Shown here: piece by piece, positions 16,318 through 24,416 of the stretch
How the letters are laid out: every line of letters begins with the position of its first letter
Position numbering within the stretch: the stretch's first letter is position 1
Source: Methanobacterium sp. UBA279
GTDB taxonomy: Archaea > Methanobacteriota > Methanobacteria > Methanobacteriales > Methanobacteriaceae
Reading direction: 5' to 3'
Length of the DNA stretch: 35,637 nucleotides
Assembly (NCBI GenBank): GCA_002502855.1
Contig: DAQK01000005.1
Location: forward strand, 1 to 35,637
Translations under genes and position numbers: made by a program
The notes under the pieces: generated by a model
The model's database searches: none
What the model saw: only the letters and a program-made list of their open reading frames with translations
What the model was told of the DNA's origin: nothing

Positions 16318-18054
16318 TTAATCATTTTGTATTGCTTCCTTGAAGAACTCTGGAACCAGATTCTTATAGAGGGGGTTGTTGAGTAACATGCGGAAGTTAC
16401 CATCGAGTATGTACGTCTCACAGTAATCATCCTCTGCACGCATCCCACGGCCGTAAGCTTGTATTAGGGTCATCACAGTCTTATATGCATACCATTTAGG
16501 GTCTTTTTTCCTCCTCTGGTTCACCTGCCGGTCTCCCAGGAAGGGGAATGGTATCTTATAGATCACCTGGAACTGACATTTCTCGTAGGGCAGGTCCACA
16601 CCTTCACCCATGGATGGGCTGACCAGTACCAGGTTTTCCTGGCTTTCTTCAAACCTGCGCAGCTGGTACTCCCGGTTATTACTGTTATGGCCTATGAGCC
16701 GATTATTTTTGATTTTACCCAGGATGTATTTCTGGCAGTTGTAGTTGTGGGTGTGGATCAGTCCTTTCTCGTACCGGTGGTAGTTGATGATCTTCTCCAG
16801 GATGGGAATGGTCTTTGGGGCGGTTCGATTTATGGACCTACGGGACATGTTTCCCACCAACTTAAGGTGGACTGGCCGAGCGGATGCCGGGAAGTTACTC
16901 TTTATCCTTATCTTATAAGCCTCATCTGCATCTATTCCCAGCCACCTGCAGAACAGGTCCATGTCCAGTATGGTGGCGCTCATGAAGAGACAGGTATCGG
17001 CATGTTCAAATAGCCTGTTTTTACCGTACATATCCACTTTTAATGGTTTGAATGCCACGCCGCCTGAGATTCTATCCACCACCCAGTTTTCTGGTGTTTC
17101 CTCTAGATTGTCCAGTAGCTCCTGTAACCGTAATTTGGTACGGTTTATCCGGTCGGCCTTGTTTTTTGGCATCTTCTGGACGGCTAATTTTCTGTATGAA
17201 TCATATATTGACTCTAAAAATAATATCCATTCAATGGGATTTTCTTCTGACATCATACTAAGGGGTATGCTCTTTTTGATGTCATTTTCCAGTCTCTTAT
17301 TGTAGATGTTGACTTCCATACGTCGCATCAGTTTGTCTTCGATGTTGTGTGCTTCGTCCAGGACCATCAACCTTCTTTTACCGAAGTGCTTTACGTAGTT
17401 CAATTCCAGGAGAGCGTAATCGTAATTCATTAAGGTTACCGGACTTTTCACTGCTTTTGCTTTCTGTTCCCAGTACTGGCAGTGTTCATCGGAACGGAAA
17501 TAAATATTTCCTCCATATGCATCTTCAAACGCAAACCGCCCCCCATCGAATGATGATTTACTTACACCATACTCGCAGACGAATTTCTGGGACCGGGGAG
17601 TGGTCTGGCAGGCACCAGAGTCACAACTGATGTCCAGGGTTTCTTTACAGGAGAAGTTTCCCCGGCCCTTCACCAGGGGGTAGCCAAATTGAGCTCCGTA
17701 CTGTGATTGTAGCTGTTTGGTCATGGTCAGAATATAAGCCGGCTGGTAGATCCCGGCTAGTGTAGTGGCGATGGCGGATTTACCCGTCCCAGTCCCTGCT
17801 TCCAGCAGGATGTAAGGAAAACCTTCTTCCATGGCATTTTTGATGTTACTTATTATCTCCAGCTGCCCTTCCCTGGGCTCTGGGAAGGGGAAGTTTTCGA
17901 TTATATCATCATCGATATGTGGATATTCTCTTTTTATTTCTTCAATCCTTGATTTTGGTATCCCTGAAGCCCTGGTTAGCCTGGCACCGTTTTTATTACA
18001 GGTGCAGTTATCCTTGAGCATGCCGCATTGGTTACAAAAAAAGCCGTTTCCCAT
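16318..18054 (-). CDS. XPD/DinG-type Fe-S DNA helicase with N-terminal zinc finger
   Basis: The product has 578 residues. It opens with a zinc finger of C7, C10, C17 and C19. The helicase has Walker A EAGTGTGKS (85-93) and a DEAH box (233-236). Cysteines C136, C144, C149, C160 and C192 lie between them, where XPD/DinG enzymes hold a 4Fe-4S cluster. The C-terminal half contains the motif SPSMGEGVDLP and the QAYGRGMR motif VI. Such enzymes unwind DNA 5' to 3' in repair or recombination. The gene is upstream of the DUF4011 helicase by 121 bp on the same strand, so they may be functionally linked or merely adjacent. The divergent cbiL promoter lies behind its start. Confidence 0.85.
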   Translation of the reverse strand: MGNGFFCNQCGMLKDNCTCNKNGARLTRASGIPKSRIEEIKREYPHIDDDIIENFPFPEPREGQLEIISNIKNAMEEGFPYILLEAGTGTGKSAIATTLAGIYQPAYILTMTKQLQSQYGAQFGYPLVKGRGNFSCKETLDISCDSGACQTTPRSQKFVCEYGVSKSSFDGGRFAFEDAYGGNIYFRSDEHCQYWEQKAKAVKSPVTLMNYDYALLELNYVKHFGKRRLMVLDEAHNIEDKLMRRMEVNIYNKRLENDIKKSIPLSMMSEENPIEWILFLESIYDSYRKLAVQKMPKNKADRINRTKLRLQELLDNLEETPENWVVDRISGGVAFKPLKVDMYGKNRLFEHADTCLFMSATILDMDLFCRWLGIDADEAYKIRIKSNFPASARPVHLKLVGNMSRRSINRTAPKTIPILEKIINYHRYEKGLIHTHNYNCQKYILGKIKNNRLIGHNSNNREYQLRRFEESQENLVLVSPSMGEGVDLPYEKCQFQVIYKIPFPFLGDRQVNQRRKKDPKWYAYKTVMTLIQAYGRGMRAEDDYCETYILDGNFRMLLNNPLYKNLVPEFFKEAIQND

Positions 18055-18174
18055 GGGAATTTATATTTGTGATGCTGGTATAAATACTATTAAACCTTTA
18101 TAAGTTTCCAGGGAAAGAAAATTTTAGCATAGTTTTGGTCAGATACGAGTTTAGTAAATTGTTGAAGGATAATT

Positions 18175-18873
18175 ATGAATGGAAAACTAATTGGAATAGG
18201 TGTAGGCCCTGGAAATGCTGAGCTTTTAACTGTTAAGGCTTTGAATATTATAAAAAATGTCGACGTTATATGTGCACCAAAATCATCGGATTCAAAGCCC
18301 AGTTTGGCTTTGTCCATCGTGCAGGGATTTCTTGAGGAACGTGATGATAGTTACCAGTTGTTGGAACCTCTTTTTCCCATGATAGAAGATGAAACTCTTC
18401 TGGGAGAATACTGGGACAATGCTGCTGCCCTTATATCAGATAAGCTCAGGGAAGGGATGGACGTGGCGTTCGTTACACTGGGAGATCCTACTATTTACAG
18501 CACTTTCTCCTATATCAGCAGGAGAATAGGAGATAGGGGATTTGAGGTGGAAATTATACCAGGCATAACCTCTTTTACTGGCTGCGCCGCGACTGCCGGT
18601 ATATCCCTTGGTGAGAAGGATGAGATCATAGTAATCGTGCCCAAGGTTGATGAGAGGCTGGAGCGTATCCTGAAATACGGGGACACCTTCGTGGTGATGA
18701 AGACCTCCCGACACAGGGATGATCTGGAAAAAATGGTTGACCAGGATTCAAGGACCAAGGATGTTATCTCCGTGCAGAACTGCGGTTTAGAGGATGAAAA
18801 GGTTTTCGCTGATTTTGTTAAGGACAAGAAGTATTTATCCACCACTATTTTGAAGTTTAAAAAAGATAAATAA
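18175..18873 (+). CDS. cbiL: Cobalt-factor II C20-methyltransferase CbiL
   Basis: The 232-residue protein is of usual length for CbiL/CobI and belongs to the tetrapyrrole methylase superfamily. The N-terminal motif GIGVGPGNAELLTVKA and the later LGDPTIYSTFSYI are the S-adenosylmethionine-binding signatures, and EIIPGITSFTGCAATAG follows as in CbiL. It adds a methyl group at C20 of cobalt-factor II in the anaerobic cobalamin pathway, needed by methanogens for the corrinoid of Mtr. AAGGA lies six bases upstream of the ATG. It is divergent from the XPD-like helicase and stands alone, with no other cobalamin gene beside it. Confidence 0.92.
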   Translation: MNGKLIGIGVGPGNAELLTVKALNIIKNVDVICAPKSSDSKPSLALSIVQGFLEERDDSYQLLEPLFPMIEDETLLGEYWDNAAALISDKLREGMDVAFVTLGDPTIYSTFSYISRRIGDRGFEVEIIPGITSFTGCAATAGISLGEKDEIIVIVPKVDERLERILKYGDTFVVMKTSRHRDDLEKMVDQDSRTKDVISVQNCGLEDEKVFADFVKDKKYLSTTILKFKKDK

Positions 18874-18881
18874 GATTTTAT

Positions 18882-18943
18882 TAGAAAATAAGATTTTTAT
18901 TAATTTATTCACTTATCAGGTACTAGAAAATAAGATTTCTATT
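18882..18943. repeat. Pair of 20-bp direct repeats
   Basis: TAGAAAATAAGATTTTTATT (18882-18901) recurs with one mismatch at 18924-18943, immediately before the 45-bp tandem repeat. AT-rich and of unknown role. Confidence 0.7.
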
Positions 18944-19033
18944 CGATTATATTCTATTAATCTGAAGATTAGAACCCATTTATCTTAACGATTATATTCT
19001 ATTAATCTGAAGATTAGAACCCATTTATCTTAA
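18944..19033. repeat. Perfect 2 x 45-bp tandem repeat
   Basis: Positions 18944-18988 and 18989-19033 are identical 45-bp units (starting CGATTATATTC and ending TTTATCTTAA). They lie between the convergent ends of cbiL and msvR. The second unit overlaps the last two codons and the stop of msvR. A third partial copy of the ATTTATCTTAAAG end lies at 19047-19059, inside msvR. Recent duplication by slippage is likely. Confidence 0.95.
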
Positions 19034-19810
19034 AGTTTGTAGCCTATTTATCTTAAAGCAGCAGTATTCGTCTCCCTTGGCGTAACATTTTATTTCGTCT
19101 GCTTCTATTTCCTGGTTGAAATGGGCGGAGAATATGGCTTCCAGAATACCGGAGTCAAATGCACAGGCGGATCTTCCAATTATAGGAAGAGTAGCGCATT
19201 CAAAACAATCGTACACTCTGATGGTTAGTGGGTCTAGGCTTTCTGCAACCATCCGTCCCATATTATTATCTTCCCAGAATTGGGCGACGTTTTCCAGGAG
19301 ATTTTCAGTCACCGGATTTTTCAACTGATCGTTAAATGTCTGGCCTACTTTAAAACCGGCATCGTGTAATATGGGGTCTATGTTAACTCCTTCTTCCATA
19401 AGTGATACTCTTATGGTTCTTAGGATGTATTTATAGAATTTGAATGGATCTGTGGAACTGGTCACCTGTTTTTTCAGGTAGTCGTCCATGTCCTTCTCGA
19501 GTTCAGATTCCCGGGAAATCGTTCCTAAATAGCGTGATTTTATGTAAAAAATTTTTCTACGTCCATCTACAGGGTCTGGTTTATAATCAACTATATCTTC
19601 TTTTATGAGGTCCTTAAGGTGGGCTGAAATTGTAGATTTTGATTTACCAGTTAACACCACTATGTCAGAACCGTTTAATCCTTCATCTTTTAATAAGGAT
19701 AGTATCCTGGTTTTGATTGGGCTTTCTATTACGTTGATACCTTTTTGGGTTCCGAATATTTTAACTTCCTCTACTTCGGACGCTTCTAGTTGTAAATTTT
19801 TTTGATTCAT
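19025..19810 (-). CDS. msvR: MsvR-type redox-sensing repressor (HTH + V4R)
   Basis: The product has 261 residues. An ArsR-like winged helix-turn-helix covers about 25-95 (SKSTISAHLKDLIKEDIV). A C-terminal V4R domain (about 120-255) is rich in cysteine: C202, C205, C216, C242, C250 and C251. MsvR is a methanogen-specific regulator studied in Methanothermobacter, where it binds DNA according to thiol redox state and controls itself and the divergent fpaA operon. The same arrangement is present here: divergent from fpaA with a 169-bp shared control region holding two TTCG-N8-CGAA sites. AGAGG stands eight bases before the ATG. Assignment is strong by domain order plus context. Confidence 0.9.
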   Translation of the reverse strand: MNQKNLQLEASEVEEVKIFGTQKGINVIESPIKTRILSLLKDEGLNGSDIVVLTGKSKSTISAHLKDLIKEDIVDYKPDPVDGRRKIFYIKSRYLGTISRESELEKDMDDYLKKQVTSSTDPFKFYKYILRTIRVSLMEEGVNIDPILHDAGFKVGQTFNDQLKNPVTENLLENVAQFWEDNNMGRMVAESLDPLTIRVYDCFECATLPIIGRSACAFDSGILEAIFSAHFNQEIEADEIKCYAKGDEYCCFKINRLQTLR

Positions 19811-19873
19811 TCTCCAATCCTCTAATTTTTGAATTTTTTTTATTAATTATTATATACGTGTTATATGAGTTTT

Positions 19874-19887
19874 CACTTATATAAACT
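19874..19887 (-). promoter_or_regulatory. msvR TATA box
   Basis: On the minus strand AGTTTATATAAGTG lies directly downstream of operator 1 and about 65-75 bases before the msvR ATG. It is a good archaeal TATA element. Confidence 0.6.
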
Positions 19888-19888
19888 G

Positions 19889-19904
19889 TTCGTGTAATTG
19901 CGAA
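19889..19904. promoter_or_regulatory. Candidate MsvR operator 1 (TTCG-N8-CGAA)
   Basis: A perfect inverted repeat GTTCG-N8-CGAAC (outer bases 19888-19905) is set between the two divergent TATA boxes, close enough to both to affect both promoters. The half-site matches the TTCG/CGAA motif I recall for MsvR boxes. Confidence 0.75.
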
Positions 19905-19910
19905 CCATAA

Positions 19911-19924
19911 AGTTTATATAAAGG
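19911..19924 (+). promoter_or_regulatory. fpaA TATA box
   Basis: AGTTTATATAAAGG fits an archaeal TATA element and lies about 55-70 bases before the fpaA ATG. Transcription would start near 19945, inside operator 2. Confidence 0.65.
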
Positions 19925-19944
19925 TTCTTATAACTAATAATTAG

Positions 19945-19960
19945 TTCGTAAATACACGAA
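19945..19960. promoter_or_regulatory. Candidate MsvR operator 2 (TTCG-N8-CGAA)
   Basis: TTCGTAAATACACGAA has the same half-sites and eight-base spacer as operator 1. It lies between the fpaA TATA box and the GGAGGG ribosome-binding site (19969-19974), where a bound repressor would block transcription. Confidence 0.75.
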
Positions 19961-19979
19961 TTATATCTGGAGGGAAAAA

Positions 19980-21203
19980 ATGAAAGCAAAATCAGTTAAA
20001 ATTAAAGAAGGAATCTACTGGGTAGGTGTTTTGGATTGGGATATAAGGACTTATCACGGTTACACTCTTAATGGAACAAGTTACAACGCCTATCTGGTGT
20101 TTGGAGAAGATAAAGTAGCTTTAATCGACAACACATATCCCGGATCTTCTGATCAGATGTGGGGTAGAATCCAGGATGCCTTTCAGAAAGAGGGAAAGGA
20201 TCTACAAATAGATATAGTAGTACAAAATCACGTGGAAAAAGACCACAGTGGAGCGTTACTGGAAATTCATAAAAAATTCCCAGAGTCCCCCATATACTGC
20301 ACAGAAATCGCGGTAAAAGGGCTCCTGAAACATTACCCCGCCCTGGAGTGTGCTGATTTTAAAGTGGTTACCACGGGAGATACCCTGGATCTGGGAGGGA
20401 AAACACTGGCCTTTTTAGATGCATTCTTACTGCACTGGCCGGACAGCATGTTCACCTTACTGGTAGAAGAAGGTATCCTATTCCCCAACGATGCATTTGG
20501 ACAGCACCTGTGCTTTGCCCAGCGTTATGCCGATGAGATACCAGAACATGTTCTTATGGACGGTGCCCAGAAGTTCTATGCAAACCTGATCACCCCATTA
20601 TCCAAGCTGGTGCTAAAGAAGTTCAAAGAAGTTCAGGATTTAGGTCTTCTGGAGCAGATTGAGATGATAGCCCCATCTCATGGGCAGATATGGACCGATC
20701 CCATGAAAATAATCGGAGCCTACAGTGACTGGGCCACGGGAGCTTGCAAAGATAAAATAACCATAATCTACGACACCATGCACTATTCCACCCAGAAGAT
20801 GGCCCATGCCATGGCAGAAGGTGTTATGAGTGAAGGAGTAGATGTGAAAATGTACTACCTTCACGAAGATGAACGAAGTGAAATAGTTAAGGACATACTG
20901 GACAGCAAGGCCATCGCCCTGGGAGCTCCAACCATCTATGATGAACCCTTCCCCTCTGTAGGGGACCTGATATTTTACCTGCGCGGCCTAAAATTCAACC
21001 GAACTGGAAGAAAAAGACTAGCGGTGACATTTGGATCAATGGGAGGCCAAGGTGGCGCCCCTAAAAACCTGGCGGATAATTTAAAGGACTGTGGATTCCG
21101 GGTTAAAAGCCAGCAGGAATTTTATTATGTTCCAAATGCAGATGAATTAGAACAGTGCTTCATAACCGGACAGAAGTTAGCTCGTGAGATTAAAAATCTC
21201 TAA
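19980..21203 (+). CDS. fpaA: F420H2 oxidase (flavodiiron protein FprA/FpaA)
   Basis: The 407-residue protein has the length of single-chain flavodiiron enzymes. The N-terminal metallo-beta-lactamase-like domain carries the diiron ligands H84, E86, D88 and H89 (NHVEKDHSG), H152, D171 and the later SHGQ histidine. The C-terminal flavodoxin domain begins at about 258 with TIIYDTMHYSTQKMA, the FMN phosphate loop. In methanogens it reduces O2 to water with F420H2 in the cytoplasm. GGAGGG stands five bases before the ATG. It is controlled through the divergent msvR promoter and is followed after 79 bp by a rubrerythrin gene. No rubredoxin gene is seen nearby. Confidence 0.93.
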   Translation: MKAKSVKIKEGIYWVGVLDWDIRTYHGYTLNGTSYNAYLVFGEDKVALIDNTYPGSSDQMWGRIQDAFQKEGKDLQIDIVVQNHVEKDHSGALLEIHKKFPESPIYCTEIAVKGLLKHYPALECADFKVVTTGDTLDLGGKTLAFLDAFLLHWPDSMFTLLVEEGILFPNDAFGQHLCFAQRYADEIPEHVLMDGAQKFYANLITPLSKLVLKKFKEVQDLGLLEQIEMIAPSHGQIWTDPMKIIGAYSDWATGACKDKITIIYDTMHYSTQKMAHAMAEGVMSEGVDVKMYYLHEDERSEIVKDILDSKAIALGAPTIYDEPFPSVGDLIFYLRGLKFNRTGRKRLAVTFGSMGGQGGAPKNLADNLKDCGFRVKSQQEFYYVPNADELEQCFITGQKLAREIKNL

Positions 21204-21282
21204 AATTTTCATTTTTTTTCTGTAAAAATAAGATAATGTAATATGAATGGGAGTAATTTATGGTTGAATGGAGGAGTAAGAT

Positions 21283-21699
21283 ATGGAGATAATAAACGAA
21301 CATAAACTGGGAGTTTGTAAAGGCACCGAATTAGAAGAAGCTGTCCAGGCAAATTTCAATGGAGAAACCCAGGAAGTGGGTATATATTTAGCAATGGCCC
21401 GTCAGGCACAAAGAGAAGGATTACCAGAAGTAGCAGAAGTCCTCACCAGAATAGCCATTGAAGAAGCCCAGCACGCCGCCCATTTCGCCGAACTGGGTGG
21501 CATCATAAAACCAACCCTCAAAGAAAACATAGAGATGATGATCGAGGGAGAAACCAAGGCCAACAACGAGAAAAAAGCAGCGGCCAAAAAGGCAAAGGAA
21601 TGCGATGTGGACCCCGCCCATGACTTCTTCGATGAAAGTTCCAGAGACGAAGGCCGCCACGCCGAGATGCTCAAAGGAATGTTAAGAAGGTATTTTTAA
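21283..21699 (+). CDS. Rubrerythrin-like diiron protein without rubredoxin domain
   Basis: The 138-residue product is a ferritin-like four-helix protein. The diiron-type Glu/His motifs are FNGETQEVGIYLAMARQAQ, IAIEEAQHAAHFAEL and SRDEGRHAEMLKGML. The usual C-terminal rubredoxin-like domain with paired CxxC motifs is missing. Related short rubrerythrins in methanogens reduce hydrogen peroxide with an external electron donor. GGAGGAG lies close before the ATG. It is downstream of fpaA and probably shares its control by MsvR, though a promoter of its own in the 79-bp gap cannot be excluded. Confidence 0.88.
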   Translation: MEIINEHKLGVCKGTELEEAVQANFNGETQEVGIYLAMARQAQREGLPEVAEVLTRIAIEEAQHAAHFAELGGIIKPTLKENIEMMIEGETKANNEKKAAAKKAKECDVDPAHDFFDESSRDEGRHAEMLKGMLRRYF

Positions 21700-22039
21700 T
21701 TAAAAGAATTTTAAAAAGGTATTTTTAAATTTAAAGTCATTTTCCCCCCATATGACTAGATCAGGAGAGAGATAAGACATACCGCCTCCGTTCTTATTTT
21801 TTTCTCTCCTGTTTATTTTTAATTATAATAGTTACATCACAGAAATTCAATTTCAGTGGTCAATTCAAATTATAAATTCATCACGTGTTTTATTGGTGAA
21901 GCATCGTTAAAATTGCACCGGCACAGGCTGGTGAATTCATCATGATTTTTCCTTTATTTTTTGTTCATTAGTTATATTAACTAAAAATTTTATAAATTAA
22001 CAGTAGTTATTTTTTAAATTAGAGTATGGAGGGAAAAAG
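21700..22039. other. Intergenic region with hairpin and amidohydrolase promoter
   Basis: I find no open frame here. The region holds the hairpin at 21762-21811, a T-rich tail, and an AT-rich stretch with a TATA-like TTTTATAAATTA near 21989-22000 ahead of the amidohydrolase remnant. Confidence 0.6.
21762..21811 (+). terminator. Long hairpin after rubrerythrin gene
   Basis: CAGGAGAGA (21762-21770) pairs perfectly with TCTCTCCTG (21803-21811). An inner ATAAGA pairs with TCTTAT, and the apical loop carries ACCGCCTCCG. TTTATTTTT follows. It may end the fpaA-rubrerythrin transcript or be part of a small RNA. Confidence 0.5.
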
Positions 22040-22785
22040 ATGCCAGGATTAATCGATGTACATCACCACATCGTTCCTAAAGAATATTTGAAAGATCTTT
22101 CAGATCAAGGAGTAAAAGAAGCTTTAGGGGGTGCGATTTCCCAATTGGAGTGCAGATAAGGCATTTGAAGTAATGGATCAAAACGGTATTTCCACATCTG
22201 TGATCTCAATTTCTGCTCCGGGAGTTTATTTTAGGGATAAAGATCCTTCTAGGGAATTTGCCAGAGGATTATCAAGAAAGACCAATGAAATATGCGCTGG
22301 ATTAATTAAGAGTTATCCGGAAAGATCCGGTGCTTTTGCTACTCTACCTCTTCCAGATGTTGATGCTGCTTTGGAAGAACTCGAATATGCCCTTGACGTG
22401 CTGAAACTTGATGGAGTATTTCTTTTATCGAATTATGATGGGTATTATCTTGGTGATACACGATTTGAAAGGTTATTTTCCGAACTTAACCGTCGAAAAG
22501 TGGTGGTGTTCGTTCATCCGGCTACACCCCTGGCATCGAGGAAATACACATGGGAGTCCCTGAATCGATGATCTTCACCCCACGCTTTTGCAGCTCTCCA
22601 AACTCCTGGTCAATAGTTCGAAAATAGTATTCGGGTCTGATTATGTTTTCGCGACAGAAGCCGCCTTACCATTAACTATTAAAGGTGTAAGAGAATATGG
22701 GGGTTTTGATGAAAAAGATGTGGCGGCAATCGAGAGAGAAAATGCTATGGATCTATTCCCGAGACTTAAAAAAATTTCTAGATAA
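22040..22785 (+). pseudogene. Amidohydrolase (amidohydrolase-2/ACMSD-like), broken and internally deleted
   Basis: A proper start is present, with GGAGGG six bases before the ATG at 22040, and MPGLIDVHHH supplies the metal-binding HxH. The frame then ends after 39 codons. Removing one G from the G5 run 22127-22131 would join it to RFPNWSADKAFEVMDQNGI. A second shift near 22545 leads to EIHMGVPESM. At about 22570 the sequence jumps to LSKLLVNSSKIVFGSDYVFA, the family's C-terminal region. The intervening stretch that normally carries a metal-binding His is deleted. The N- and C-terminal motifs are unmistakable for the family, but the protein cannot be functional as it stands. The substrate is unknown. 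Confidence 0.85.
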
Positions 22786-22857
22786 TTTAAATCTATAAGG
22801 CTAATTAGCGAGGCTTTTCAACTCTTATAAATTAATTGGTGAGTCTCTTTAATTTCT

Positions 22858-24210
22858 TTAATTAGCGAGTTTCTTCAACTTCTCACAGGCATCCTCAGCA
22901 GCCAGTATGATGGGATCGATTACCATGGAAAGGGGAGGTGCATAGGAAAATTCCATTGCCGCCAGTTCATAACAGGTAACGCCCCGGGCTATGGCCAGGG
23001 ACATGGTATCAATCCTCTCGGCAACCCTTTCCTCGGCGATTATCTGACAGCCTATAATCTTGCCTTTAAGGGTGGATATAATCTTTACATCGATCCTTTT
23101 CGCCCCAGGATAGTAACGGGCCTTGGTTAGGGCTCTGCTTCTGCCGGCGATCACTTCCATACCATTCTGCATGGCACTGGCTTTGGATGAACCAACGGCA
23201 CCGAACTCCAAGGCTCCGATCTTGGAGACCATTGCATTGAGGACGGCTTTAAATTCCGCCTTCACTCCCACGATGTTCTTGGCGGCTATTTTACCCTGTC
23301 TTACAGCGGTAGTGCCCAACGGAGACTGGGTGTTCTGACTGGTTATGGCATCAAAAACTTCCACACAATCTCCCACAGCATATATGTTGGGGACGGAGGT
23401 TTGCATTTTTTCATTGACAAGGATGGCCCATCTTCCAATCTCACAACCCGCCATTTCAGCCAGCTTAATCCGCGGCCTGATACCGGTGGCCATTATAACC
23501 ATATCTGTATCTATAACTTCATCACCTATGACCGTCTTCTCCACCCTTTTTTTACCAATTATCTCCTCTAGGGGATGGCCGAGGATGATCCTTATCCCTT
23601 CCTTTTCGATATAGTCCTGGACTATTTTGGACATGTCTGAATCCAGTGATCTCGGGATTAGTTGAGGGAGCATTTCCGTCACCGTGACTTCCAAACCCAT
23701 TTTCTTCAGTCCGAAGGCTGTTTCCAGGCCTATGAGTCCAGCACCCACCACTACGGCCTTGTTGCTTTTTCCTGCCCACTTTTTAATTTTCAGGCCATCT
23801 TCGATGGTTCTAATTTTAAAAACACCTTCCAGGCTGGTTCCCGGGATATGGGGAATGAAAGAAGTGGCTCCGGTGGCGATCACCAGGTAATCGTAGGATA
23901 TTTCTTTTTCAATACTCATGTACCGGTTATTTAACCGATATTCCAATTTTTTCTCGTTGTTTATTACTTTAAATACTTCTGCATTTGTTATTACTTTTAT
24001 GTCCTTCTCCAGATAGTCTTCTGGCTGGTGCATCACTATATCTTCAAAGCTTTCTACATCTCCACTTAAAACGTAGGGTATAGCGCAGGGAGAATATGCT
24101 ATCTGGTTTTCCATGGTGATAACGGTTATTTCCATATCTTCATCATATCTGCGGATATTTGAAGCGGTGGAAATTCCAGCTGCTCCACCTCCGATTATAA
24201 CTACTTTCAT
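22858..24210 (-). CDS. CoA-disulfide reductase/NADH oxidase-like flavoprotein
   Basis: The product has 450 residues and belongs to the FAD-dependent pyridine nucleotide-disulfide oxidoreductases. FAD binding is shown by VVIIGGGAAGIS at the N-terminus and the later NIYAVGDCVE. NAD(P)H binding is shown by AVVVGAGLIGLETA in the middle. A single redox cysteine, C42 in SPCAIPYVLSG, is typical of CoA-disulfide reductases and NADH oxidases, which use one Cys rather than a CxxxxC pair. The C-terminal dimerisation domain is complete. It could reduce disulfides, polysulfide or O2 with NAD(P)H. Which of these cannot be decided from sequence. Its place near fpaA and rubrerythrin fits an oxidative-stress role. 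Confidence 0.85.
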   Translation of the reverse strand: MKVVIIGGGAAGISTASNIRRYDEDMEITVITMENQIAYSPCAIPYVLSGDVESFEDIVMHQPEDYLEKDIKVITNAEVFKVINNEKKLEYRLNNRYMSIEKEISYDYLVIATGATSFIPHIPGTSLEGVFKIRTIEDGLKIKKWAGKSNKAVVVGAGLIGLETAFGLKKMGLEVTVTEMLPQLIPRSLDSDMSKIVQDYIEKEGIRIILGHPLEEIIGKKRVEKTVIGDEVIDTDMVIMATGIRPRIKLAEMAGCEIGRWAILVNEKMQTSVPNIYAVGDCVEVFDAITSQNTQSPLGTTAVRQGKIAAKNIVGVKAEFKAVLNAMVSKIGALEFGAVGSSKASAMQNGMEVIAGRSRALTKARYYPGAKRIDVKIISTLKGKIIGCQIIAEERVAERIDTMSLAIARGVTCYELAAMEFSYAPPLSMVIDPIILAAEDACEKLKKLAN

Positions 24211-24330
24211 CCTGATTTTTCTCCTGGATTACCCGTAAAACCGGGCTTTGTCTTATCTTTTTGTAAAATTTACTAAATTTTTTAATTGTAACTTTTTTAT
24301 CTTTTTTGATATACAAAATTATCAGTTATA

Positions 24331-24374
24331 TTGATATATTTAGATATATCAAATAGTATTACTATTAATACTAT
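24331..24374. promoter_or_regulatory. Two abutting 22-bp perfect palindromes (9-4-9)
   Basis: TTGATATAT-TTAG-ATATATCAA (24331-24352) is followed with no gap by ATAGTATTA-CTAT-TAATACTAT (24353-24374). Both have nine-base arms and a four-base centre. They lie in the divergent region between the flavoprotein and TPR genes and may be operators. High AT content raises the chance of coincidence. Confidence 0.45.
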
Positions 24375-24416
24375 AAGTAATATATCATTATCCAGGATCA
24401 AAAGGATTGGAAAAAA

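Noticed and set aside
18944..19033. Possible CRISPR array
   Set aside because: Only two identical 45-bp units with no spacer between them and no cas genes nearby.
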